Below the pieces are notes generated by a model. That model was not told where the DNA came from and made no database searches. It saw only the letters and a program-made list of their open reading frames with translations. A stretch of 24,387 bases of DNA, from positions 1 through 24,387 of the IMG/VR virus record IMGVR_UViG_3300027850_000054; one strand, given 5' to 3'. Positions 14,080-21,296 of the stretch are shown here, in pieces (within the stretch, counting starts at the first letter, position 1; each line of letters opens with the position of its first letter). The position numbers were made by a program, and so were the translations under genes. This stretch comes from a virus.

Positions 14080-15047
14080 CTATGACCTCAGAGATTCGTG
14101 CTCAAGCCGGATCGCAAGTTGCATTTGTTACAGGCGTGGCGCCGACCGTGGCACTGCGCGGTCTGGAAGAACTGTCGCTAAAAAGTGCTAACGATGTGGA
14201 AGTGATTGGCGACATGACCACAGGTTTGGCCGGTGGTGACACGGGTATTGTCAACAGTGTGGCAGCAACTGGATCGATGAAAGGTTGGGCGAGCTACGAA
14301 CACATCGCCTACTTCCTGGACAACCTATTCAGCAAAGCCACACCATCGGGCGCGGGTCCATACGTGCGCGCTTACGCCGCACCAGTGACAACCGCACCGA
14401 CGCCGCGCATTCTGTCGCTGACCAAAGGCGATAGCACGATTGGTGCTTACCAGATGGCTGGCGCGTTACTGAGTAGTTTCACCCTGCGTTTTGAACCGGC
14501 CAAGCGTACCGAAATGAGCGGCGACCTGATGGGTATTAGCCTAGTTGCTGATACGCTAGAAGTTCTAACACCCCCGGTGGTGACGCCAATCATGGCCAAT
14601 CACCTGGGTGCCATCAAGTGGGACGCATGGGCGGGCACGATGGGCACAACGGAGCTGGCTTTGTGTACGGTTCGTTTTGCTGAGTTGACGGTCACACCAG
14701 ACCGCGCTAGCCGCCTTTGTTTCGGTGCGTTGTCGGCGGGCAGTTATGTGGAAAAGCCGTGGCAGGGATCATTGAAGTTGGGTCTTGAGTTCAACGCCAC
14801 GACCAAGACAGACGTTGACGCCATCTTACTCGGCACGCTGACACAAAAACAAGTTGTATTGACCGCCACCAGTGGTACGCAAATTCTAAAGATTGAGTTT
14901 GCCGGTACGGTTGTCGATGAGATCGAAATCTTTGGCGATGATGACGGCGTGGTAACGGTAGACGTAACATTGGAACGCACCTATCACCCAACGTTTGCTA
15001 ACTGGCTGAAAGTCACAAGCACAAACAGCCTGGCAACATTAGCTTAG
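14076..15047 (+). CDS. Major tail (tube) protein
   Basis: A 323-residue beta-rich protein in the tail-tube slot, before the assembly chaperones. It opens MTMTSEIRAQAGSQVAFVTG; typical tube features are a strand-rich N-terminal half (KSANDVEVIGDMTTGLAGGD, GSMKGWASYEHIAYFLDNLF) and a second, similar half with VRFAELTVTPDRAS, FGDDDGVVTVDVTLERTYHP. Two related halves suggest a duplicated tube domain, as in pseudo-hexameric tubes made of trimers. No sheath gene is found beside it. It should polymerise around the tape measure. ATG 14082 (third residue) is an alternative start. Confidence 0.75.
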   Translation: MTMTSEIRAQAGSQVAFVTGVAPTVALRGLEELSLKSANDVEVIGDMTTGLAGGDTGIVNSVAATGSMKGWASYEHIAYFLDNLFSKATPSGAGPYVRAYAAPVTTAPTPRILSLTKGDSTIGAYQMAGALLSSFTLRFEPAKRTEMSGDLMGISLVADTLEVLTPPVVTPIMANHLGAIKWDAWAGTMGTTELALCTVRFAELTVTPDRASRLCFGALSAGSYVEKPWQGSLKLGLEFNATTKTDVDAILLGTLTQKQVVLTATSGTQILKIEFAGTVVDEIEIFGDDDGVVTVDVTLERTYHPTFANWLKVTSTNSLATLA

Positions 15048-15048
15048 C

Positions 15049-15063
15049 GCTCGGTAGCCGAGC
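15049..15063 (+). promoter_or_regulatory. Intercistronic stem-loop after tail-tube gene
   Basis: GCTCGG (15049-15054), a TAG loop and CCGAGC (15058-15063) form a perfect six-base stem that begins two bases after the tube stop codon. It is followed by AGAAAGACAAAG, not by T residues, so it is not an intrinsic terminator. It could slow 3' exonuclease and raise tube mRNA relative to chaperone mRNA; this is inference. Confidence 0.45.
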
Positions 15064-15081
15064 AGAAAGACAAAGCAGTAC

Positions 15082-15348
15082 ATGGTAACAGAAATTACGA
15101 TTACGCCGCCGGATAAATCGAAACCGGGCTATCTAAAGCGCCGCAAGGAAGGCATGAAGATCACCAAGCGGCTGACGGACGGTGACGACACCGCCATTGA
15201 TGATCTGGTTGACTTTGTGCTTAAAAATGCCACGGTCACAGGACCAGAAGGCGCTGACTTGCACGAAGCAATTATGGAGATGAGCCAAGAGGAATTTGAG
15301 TCCGTCTTCAATCCACCCGATGCAGTAAAACCTACGAACGGCGGCTAA
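15082..15348 (+). CDS. Tail assembly chaperone, first frame (gpG-like)
   Basis: An 88-residue acidic protein. It has a short beta start (MVTEITITPPDKSKPGYLKR), then an ARM-like helical core (TKRLTDGDDTAIDDLVDFVL, LHEAIMEMSQEEFESVF) and ends PPDAVKPTNGG. Length and helical content match the first-frame chaperone, gpG in lambda, that coats the tape measure before tube polymerisation. Immediately beyond its stop an open -1 frame continues the typical second part, so a longer fusion form is expected. It lies between tail tube and tape measure, the standard place. Confidence 0.8.
   Translation: MVTEITITPPDKSKPGYLKRRKEGMKITKRLTDGDDTAIDDLVDFVLKNATVTGPEGADLHEAIMEMSQEEFESVFNPPDAVKPTNGG
15326..15332 (+). 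promoter_or_regulatory. Candidate -1 ribosomal slippage site
   Basis: The zero-frame codons here are GTA AAA CCT. The run AAAA (15327-15330) lets a tRNA on AAA re-pair on AAA one base back. The -1 frame is open only from 15300 and has no ATG, so a slip must happen between 15300 and the zero-frame stop at 15346; this is the best site in that interval. It is not a canonical X-XXY-YYZ heptamer, since the A-site CCT would re-pair poorly on ACC. Confidence 0.5.
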
Positions 15349-15563
15349 TTCGGGACTGGCTGAGAAGCAAATCAGACCAGGTTCCCGAATGGTTGCCAGT
15401 TTTGTTGGTGGCAGAAAAGTGGCATGTGCCGCCGTGGGTTGTAGAGAATGACGCAACCCAAGAATGGTGGGACAGGTACGCCGCCTATAGCGAAGAGCTT
15501 GCCACGTTTGAGAAGAAGCGCCGCAAGAAAAAGGGCGACAACCTGACTACTAAAACGGATTGA
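15327..15563 (+). CDS. Tail assembly chaperone, second frame (gpT-like), reached by -1 frameshift
   Basis: The -1 frame relative to the preceding gene is open from 15300 to a TGA at 15561-15563. From the slip site it encodes about 77 residues, beginning TYERRLIRDWLRSKSDQVPE and containing VAEKWHVPPWVVENDATQEW, then a charged C-terminus with KKRRKKKGD. The E-K-W/Y-x-V/C-P-P-W segment is what I know from second-frame chaperones, which recruit tail-tube subunits. No ATG or convincing GTG/TTG with a ribosome-binding site exists, so the protein is most likely made only as a fusion of about 160 residues. The last 14 bases overlap the end of the minus-strand gene. Confidence 0.75.
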   Translation, partial: KTYERRLIRDWLRSKSDQVPEWLPVLLVAEKWHVPPWVVENDATQEWWDRYAAYSEELATFEKKRRKKKGDNLTTKTD

Positions 15564-16020
15564 CGCCATAGGGTGCAGCGTAGTCGATGAGGCGCAGGCG
15601 GGCATTGTTGATTGCATCAAAACAACTAGATCGCTCAGTGAGGAATGGTATCAAATCGAAAGCCGTAGCATTCTCGATCCTCTTGACACTTTCGGCTATA
15701 CCGGCCAGAGTCCCACAGCGAATTGCTGCGAATCGCAATTGAACGTGCAGGGCAAGCAGCGTAATTGGCGGCTCTTTCGCATCAATCGCCGTGACCATTG
15801 TGGTTAAGTTTTCATGTGCCGCAATAACACTGTCTAGCTTGTTTTTTCCAGACAAGAATCCGTTTGCGACATCGGCAAAATCGATAAGTGTATTTACTCG
15901 ATTACTAGCCAAATTCACATAGGCAAGGTTAGCGACCGGCATTGATTGAGCGGATGACGGTACAACCAACATCGCAGCCACGACAAAACCGGCGATAAAC
16001 ATCAGTGCAGAACGCAACAT
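15550..16020 (-). CDS. Predicted secreted protein, inverted accessory (moron-like) gene
   Basis: A 156-residue protein, the only well-supported minus-strand gene here. A strong TGGAGG ribosome-binding site lies four bases before its ATG (complement of 16018-16020). The N-terminus is a clear Sec signal peptide: MLRS, hydrophobic ALMFIAGFVVAAMLVVP, likely cut after SSA at residue 24. The mature part is mostly helical (LASNRVNTLIDFADVANGFL, LHVQLRFAAIRCGTLAG) with two Cys, C102 and C133, able to form a disulfide after export. I recognise no family and no catalytic motif. It interrupts the tail chaperone/tape measure order and has its own candidate promoter, like morons that alter the host surface or block superinfection; that role is inference. 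Confidence 0.75.
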   Translation of the reverse strand: MLRSALMFIAGFVVAAMLVVPSSAQSMPVANLAYVNLASNRVNTLIDFADVANGFLSGKNKLDSVIAAHENLTTMVTAIDAKEPPITLLALHVQLRFAAIRCGTLAGIAESVKRIENATAFDLIPFLTERSSCFDAINNARLRLIDYAAPYGVNPF

Positions 16021-16061
16021 AAAGCCTCCATTGTGTAGAAAATCGAATAAACCAGGGCTTT

Positions 16062-16070
16062 ATTATCGCA
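16062..16070 (-). promoter_or_regulatory. Candidate extended -10 promoter for minus-strand gene
   Basis: The minus strand reads TGCGATAAT here, a TGn extended -10 plus GATAAT (five of six against TATAAT). No good -35 box is present 17 bases upstream. Transcription would begin near 16055 and give a leader of roughly 35 bases containing the TGGAGG site. An inverted repeat, ATAAAGCC at 16019-16026 and GGCTTTAT at 16056-16063, brackets this leader. Confidence 0.4.
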
Positions 16071-16121
16071 CATAAGTTTGGGTTCCGCCACTTACCTTTT
16101 GCTTACTTCTTAATGTGAGAT

Positions 16122-19100
16122 ATGCCAGATTACAAACTAAGAATTATTGTCAATGGCGAAGATCGAGCCTCCCAGACATTCAAAAACATTGGTTCCTCGC
16201 TTGATGACTTCGGCAGCAAGGTCAAGGGCATTGGCGCCGGCCTATCTGTTGGCTTGACGGCTCCGCTCGTTGCGCTGGGTGCGGCAGCGTTTAAGGCTGG
16301 CACTGAACTAAATGCGGGCATGGCAAATGTGGCATCGCTGGGCGTTGCGTCAGATCGCGTACTGGAACTAAGAACCGATGTGCAAAACCTGGCAATTGGC
16401 GTGGCTAAGGATACGTCTGACATTGCCGGTGGCCTGTATCAAGTTATTTCCACTTTTGGCGACACCGCCGACACTGTAAAAATCCTCGAAATCAGCGCTC
16501 GCGCCGCCACCGCCGGTATAGCAACCACGTCTGATGCCATCTTGCTCGGTGGCGCTGTCACAAAAGCTTACGGCGACACCTCCGCTGCAGCTTACCAGCA
16601 CGTACAAGATTTGGCCTTTCAAACCGTTAAATTAGGCGTTACCACATTCCCCGAATTAGCCGCCAGTATGGGTAAGGTTATCCCGCTAACGGCGGCGCTA
16701 GGCGTTTCACAAGAGGAGACCTTTGCCGTAATGGCAACCGCTACCGGTATCACGGGTGGCGCAGCCGAGGTTACGACACAATTGCGCGGCATCATGCAAT
16801 CGCTGATGGACCCCACGGCAAAAACCACAGAACTATTCAAAGCGATGGGGATTGAATCCGGCAAGGTAGCGATTGAGCAACTAGGGCTACAAGGCACGAT
16901 AGAGCTACTTGTCAAGGCGGCGGAAGCTTCCGGCTTACCTTTGTCCGATTTCATCGGCTCTATTGAAGGTCAAACACTGGCCATGCAGTTGGCTGGCGGT
17001 TCACAAGAGCAGTACACAAAAAACATTGCCGCAATGGGCAAAGCAGCCGGCGCTAGCGATGCTGCATTCAAGGCACAAACAGAAGGCGTCAACGGTCTTG
17101 GTTTTGACCTCCAACAGGCTGGCATTAAGTTCAAGGTCTTCCTGCAAAACATCAACGATGCTATGGGACCGGCATTACTTCTAGTCGCTGACTTCCTCAC
17201 TCCGATAGGCGACAAGTTGTCATCATTGGCGCTTAGATTCAAAGAGATGGACCCGACTACCCAGAAGTGGATCGTTGGCCTTGCCGCCGCCGCCGCCGCA
17301 CTTGGGCCGGTATTGATTGCGGTAGGTGCAATGATTCCGGTGCTTGGCACACTAGCGACAGTGATTGGTGCATTGAAAAGCCCACTTGGTTTGGTGGCCG
17401 CGGGTATTGCCGCTGCATTCGTGTTCGACATTGGTGGCATTCGCACAAAATTTACGGAGTTGGTTAGCTGGATTAAAGGCAAGATACCAGCGGCACTTAC
17501 CACGTTGCAGGGCTTATGGGCGACTGGTTGGGCGGCACTTCCGGCAGCGCTGATTGCGGCTGACGCTGCGATTGCGCCAGTTATTGAAAATATCAATGCA
17601 GTTCTAGGGCAGATAGGTACTTTCTTCGCGCCAATTATTGATCGACTTGTGACAAGCATTAGTGGTTTTTCCATAGAGCTGCAAGGTATGGGTGACCACT
17701 TCGCTGAACTAAGTGCGGCCGCGGCGCCGCTGATCCCGATGTTTGGCGCGCTGGCGTTAGCTATCGGCGTTGGTTTGGGTTTAGTGGCGTTGACGGCAAT
17801 CAATCTATTGTCGGCCACATTTGACAACTTAGGTGCGGTAATCAAGATTGCGATTGACCAAGCCACTTTAATCCTAAACACATTCACAACGGTTGTCAGT
17901 GAGTTAGTGACAGGTGTTACCGCTCTAATCAACGGCGATTGGGCAACCGCTTGGACATCAGCACAGACTATTGCCAAAACATTCGGTACATTTTTCAGAC
18001 TATCACTTTCTAACCTGTTGTCATTTATTTCAGTTACCTTTGCGACCATCGGCACAACCATTAGCACAACATTAGCCGATTTGGGATTTACGGCCGTGGC
18101 CGCACAGGTGCAAACCGCCACTGACAAGGTGACAGCATTTGTGGATTGGCTCTCAAAGATTGTTAGCGGTGATATTTCTTTGAATCTCCAAACGCCGGCA
18201 TGGATTACCGACTTGATTGCGTGGGCATGGCCTACACTAGAATCCGTTTCGTGGGTAACAGATTTGACGGCATGGACGTGGCCAGTATTAGCCATATCTG
18301 ATTGGATTGTCACGTTGATGAGTTGGGTTTGGCCAACACTCGTGCCAATAGATTGGATTGTTACGCTTTTGACGTGGCAATGGCCTGGATTACCAGCTTC
18401 ACCGGCGTGGTTATCGTCTCTGCTCAATTTTCGTTGGCCTGCAATGCCAAGCGCTCCGGCTTGGTTGTCGTCGCTAATGGGTGGTGGCTCCACTTACGCC
18501 AGTGGTGGCAGCATTGGCGGACAATCAACCGGTACGCCATCATTCGGCGGCGGATGGACATGGGTCGGCGAACGGGGGCCGGAATTACTCAACCTCCCGC
18601 GCGGCTCACAAGTGCTATCCAACCAACAGTCGATGGGCATGATTGGTCAATTAGCCGGTGGAACAGGTGGACTAAACGCAGGTCAACAGGCTGGCTTTAA
18701 TGCTTTCGTGGCATCGCAGGGGCAGAAGGAAGCCGACAAAGCCGCCAAAGAGCTAAAGAAATCTGTCGATAAAATGGGCAAAACCATCGACAAATCAATC
18801 GATGACATGGCGCAAAAGCTCGGTAGTATCTTACAGAGTATCCCTGGCCTGTTCGGTACATCTTCCGTCACCGCTGACCAAATGAAGATGGGCGCGCTGG
18901 GCGTGCCACAGGATTTTGCCGACGATTACCTGAGACGACTAACCGACGAAGTTGTCAACGGCGTCGATTGGGCAAATGTGGACATCGCCGACGCCGCCGC
19001 ACGCGCTGGCATTGACCCGTCATTGCCACATGAAGCCATTTTGGAGATGTTCAAGGCGGCTTGGGGCGATAGTAGCCTATTCGCTAATGCCGCCAATCTA

Positions 19101-19979
19101 GACCTAATTAATCAAGATGCGGTGCAACAGGGCATCGACAAAGCTAATGCTCAAGCCGCCGGTAAAGCCAACATTATGGCGCTGTTTGGCATTGCGCCCG
19201 ACGAGGCGACGGCGCAGGCGGTGACGCTTGGAGCGTCGCTCCACACCGGCATTGCTCAAGGCATGACAGCGGGCGCAGGCGGCACAGGGCTAGGCACAAC
19301 GCTTGTATCGGGCATGGCAGGCGACATCACGCCGGAGAGCATGGCTCCCGTTGCGTCGGCCATTGCCAGTGGTTTGACGACCAATCTGTCCGGCGAGGAC
19401 GTGGCGTTTGGCACGGCGCTCGAAGGCGTAATCAATAAGCAACTAGAGGGTGAAGGCCTATTTAGTGGCACGGCGGGCATGATTCTTAAAAAGATTGCCG
19501 GTTACTTCACTGATCAGGAATTCGGCGTAGACCTGGTGGGAAACTTTGCCTCGATTTGGGTAACGCAGTTGGGCATACAAAGCGCCATTGACCATCTGTT
19601 GGATGTTGGGAGCCGCATTGCCGAAATCGTGTTCAAGGGGTTTCAAGCTAAATCAGATGAACTAGATTGGACCGGCGCTGTAAATGCCGCAGCTATTGGT
19701 GGACCAATTGCTGCGGCTACTACCATACCAGGCAACGCAAGCGGTACGAACTTCTGGAAGGGAGGTTTGACATGGGTTGGCGAACAAGGGGCAGAGTTAG
19801 TTAGGTTGCCGAGAGGTAGTGAGATTATGTCCAATCAGCGCAGTAGTGAGTACGTGAGCGACCGGTTAGATCGAGAAGTCACAGTTATTAACAATAACTT
19901 TTATAACACGATTACCAACCAAATCGATATTAATAAACTAGCCTACCAAGTGGCTGCGATTCAATCGAGGCGGCGCTAA
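16122..19979 (+). CDS. Tail tape measure protein
   Basis: A 1285-residue protein, the largest in the window. Residues about 1-60 hold a TMP start (YKLRIIVNGEDRASQTFKNI) and residues 80-300 a PhageMin_Tail-type domain (MANVASLGVASDRVLELRT, GVSQEETFAVMATATGITGG). Long hydrophobic segments lie near residues 383-440, 532-566 and 620-650; these may insert in the host membrane during DNA entry. A tryptophan-rich repeat block covers residues 694-785. Two copies of the W-V-G-E-x-G-x-E-L-x-x-L-P-R-G-S motif sit near residues 814 and 1218. By the usual rule of about 0.15 nm per residue the tail would be near 190 nm. The gene starts at ATG 16122 with a weak ribosome-binding site and ends in a TAATG junction. 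Confidence 0.92.
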   Translation: MPDYKLRIIVNGEDRASQTFKNIGSSLDDFGSKVKGIGAGLSVGLTAPLVALGAAAFKAGTELNAGMANVASLGVASDRVLELRTDVQNLAIGVAKDTSDIAGGLYQVISTFGDTADTVKILEISARAATAGIATTSDAILLGGAVTKAYGDTSAAAYQHVQDLAFQTVKLGVTTFPELAASMGKVIPLTAALGVSQEETFAVMATATGITGGAAEVTTQLRGIMQSLMDPTAKTTELFKAMGIESGKVAIEQLGLQGTIELLVKAAEASGLPLSDFIGSIEGQTLAMQLAGGSQEQYTKNIAAMGKAAGASDAAFKAQTEGVNGLGFDLQQAGIKFKVFLQNINDAMGPALLLVADFLTPIGDKLSSLALRFKEMDPTTQKWIVGLAAAAAALGPVLIAVGAMIPVLGTLATVIGALKSPLGLVAAGIAAAFVFDIGGIRTKFTELVSWIKGKIPAALTTLQGLWATGWAALPAALIAADAAIAPVIENINAVLGQIGTFFAPIIDRLVTSISGFSIELQGMGDHFAELSAAAAPLIPMFGALALAIGVGLGLVALTAINLLSATFDNLGAVIKIAIDQATLILNTFTTVVSELVTGVTALINGDWATAWTSAQTIAKTFGTFFRLSLSNLLSFISVTFATIGTTISTTLADLGFTAVAAQVQTATDKVTAFVDWLSKIVSGDISLNLQTPAWITDLIAWAWPTLESVSWVTDLTAWTWPVLAISDWIVTLMSWVWPTLVPIDWIVTLLTWQWPGLPASPAWLSSLLNFRWPAMPSAPAWLSSLMGGGSTYASGGSIGGQSTGTPSFGGGWTWVGERGPELLNLPRGSQVLSNQQSMGMIGQLAGGTGGLNAGQQAGFNAFVASQGQKEADKAAKELKKSVDKMGKTIDKSIDDMAQKLGSILQSIPGLFGTSSVTADQMKMGALGVPQDFADDYLRRLTDEVVNGVDWANVDIADAAARAGIDPSLPHEAILEMFKAAWGDSSLFANAANLDLINQDAVQQGIDKANAQAAGKANIMALFGIAPDEATAQAVTLGASLHTGIAQGMTAGAGGTGLGTTLVSGMAGDITPESMAPVASAIASGLTTNLSGEDVAFGTALEGVINKQLEGEGLFSGTAGMILKKIAGYFTDQEFGVDLVGNFASIWVTQLGIQSAIDHLLDVGSRIAEIVFKGFQAKSDELDWTGAVNAAAIGGPIAAATTIPGNASGTNFWKGGLTWVGEQGAELVRLPRGSEIMSNQRSSEYVSDRLDREVTVINNNFYNTITNQIDINKLAYQVAAIQSRRR
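18201..18479 (+). repeat. Tryptophan-rich 17/18-residue repeats in tape measure
   Basis: Six tandem units begin at W694, W711, W728, W745, W763 and W781 of the tape measure protein, with spacings 17, 17, 17, 18 and 18. A full unit reads like WITDLIAWAWPTLESVS or WIVTLMSWVWPTLVPID: W-[IV]-x-x-L-x-x-W-x-W-P-x-L. The fifth unit has F-R-W-P and the sixth is cut to WLSSLMGGG. The DNA copies are diverged, so the repeat is old and kept at protein level. Confidence 0.88.
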
Positions 19980-21277
19980 TGGCACATGTAGTTAGTTTGT
20001 ACGATGGCACAACAACACTAAATTTCACGCTGGCCGATGGTTGCATGATCATCGCCTACGACATGAAAGCGGACGGCAACGATACAATCGAAGTGCTGTT
20101 GACGGCAGCTAGCAAAACGGCGCTGCAGACGGTCATCAACAATATCGAACGCATGTTCATTGCCGCCAAGCGCCGTGCTGATACGCAGCGCGGGCCAAAG
20201 ATATACGTTAATTTTCAAGTTGACGCCGAAGCTTCATCAAATCGCAGTCTTGTCAAAAGCGGAAAATTAGAGCTCGATGAGTCGGCGCTAAAAAGTGGCT
20301 GGCCGAACATAAAAGTCGATGCACGCCTTTACATCGAGCGCGATCCGTGGTGGGAAGGACCAGAGACAGAATTACAACTAGCCTCCAAGGTCAGCACCAC
20401 ACCGGCGACGGGGGGTAAGAGTATCCACAATCAGAATGACAGTGGCGAGGGTAACTATATCCAAATCGCCGCTGCACAAGTCACCGGCACATTGCCAACG
20501 CCGGTCAAGATTCAGATGCAGAACACGTCAGGCGGCGCGCTGCAATATCCCGACCTTTACATTGCCACCAATAGCCAGAGCGACCCCGCCAACTTTGCCC
20601 ACATGCTTGAATGCGAGGCGAGGCTGGCGGGCGGCACAATTACAGTTAGTGCGGGCAGTAGTTCTGGCAACTATCTGGCGCTAACCGTCAACACGACGGC
20701 GGCGATTGCCATCCCGATTTCGGCGGCAACCGTGGCGGCGTGTAACGGGCGTCACTTCCGCATACTCCTGTATCAAGCATTGAATGTCACCGGCACAATT
20801 TACGTGACGCCACAGATTCGGGATAGCGCTAGCCTAAGCGCTTATGCGACCGGCGCCGAAATCAAATTGACATCCAGCGATTCAAGCAAACTCGTTGACT
20901 TAGGTTCGCTCCCCATTCCAGACGCGGGCGGCGATGCGACCGGATGGGGGGCATTGACGCTTTACCTATCGTTCCGTTCGCTCTCCTCGCAGACTTGGTA
21001 CGGCGATTGTATCCAGTTGACGCCAACGGAGAACGTGCGGCGATTGATTCAACGTGATGAAACGGTGGCGAATAACGATTACCTTATTGACGACCCGATT
21101 GACGGTGCAGCGTACCGGCTCAGTGGTTCGGTGAAATATCCAAATTTTATCGTACAGGAAGACCCGCCGACATTGTGGCCAAATCTATTGCAACGCGTGT
21201 ATTTTTTTAGTGGCATTGCGCCGGATAAGACAATGACGGTACGCATGTGGATAAGACCACGGCGGGAGACGGTATGA
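19979..21277 (+). CDS. Distal tail protein-like (Dit-like)
   Basis: A 432-residue protein directly after the tape measure. It starts MAHVVSLYDGTTTLNFTLAD; residues to about 150 form a beta domain with EVLLTAASKTALQTVINNIE and ARLYIERDPWWEGPE, as seen in distal tail proteins that form the hexameric ring at the tail end. The remaining 280 residues are a galectin- or carbohydrate-binding-like beta region (IPISAATVAACNGRHFRILL, WGALTLYLSFRSLSSQTWYG), which could bind the host surface or attach fibres. Start overlaps the tape measure stop by one base. Function is inferred from position and domain impression. Confidence 0.65.
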   Translation: MAHVVSLYDGTTTLNFTLADGCMIIAYDMKADGNDTIEVLLTAASKTALQTVINNIERMFIAAKRRADTQRGPKIYVNFQVDAEASSNRSLVKSGKLELDESALKSGWPNIKVDARLYIERDPWWEGPETELQLASKVSTTPATGGKSIHNQNDSGEGNYIQIAAAQVTGTLPTPVKIQMQNTSGGALQYPDLYIATNSQSDPANFAHMLECEARLAGGTITVSAGSSSGNYLALTVNTTAAIAIPISAATVAACNGRHFRILLYQALNVTGTIYVTPQIRDSASLSAYATGAEIKLTSSDSSKLVDLGSLPIPDAGGDATGWGALTLYLSFRSLSSQTWYGDCIQLTPTENVRRLIQRDETVANNDYLIDDPIDGAAYRLSGSVKYPNFIVQEDPPTLWPNLLQRVYFFSGIAPDKTMTVRMWIRPRRETV

Positions 21278-21296
21278 TTCGACAGGCTCATCAACC

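Noticed and set aside
14076-15047. Tail sheath (contractile tail) interpretation of the 323-residue gene
   Set aside because: It is short for a sheath, lacks a second tube gene beside it, and no baseplate wedge or spike genes follow; a siphovirus tube fits better.
15302-15325. +1 frameshift at the chaperone overlap
   Set aside because: The +1 frame meets a TAA at 15326-15328 in this interval and does not carry chaperone-like sequence; only the -1 frame does.
16970-18493. 507-codon open frame on the minus strand
   Set aside because: It lies fully inside the tape measure gene. It is rich in Ala, Ser, Pro and Ile as expected for the complement of Ala/Gly/Thr codons and has no ribosome-binding site or recognisable motif.
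18302-18700. 132-codon plus-strand frame inside the tape measure
   Set aside because: It is an alternate frame over the Trp repeat block, with odd composition and no start signal.
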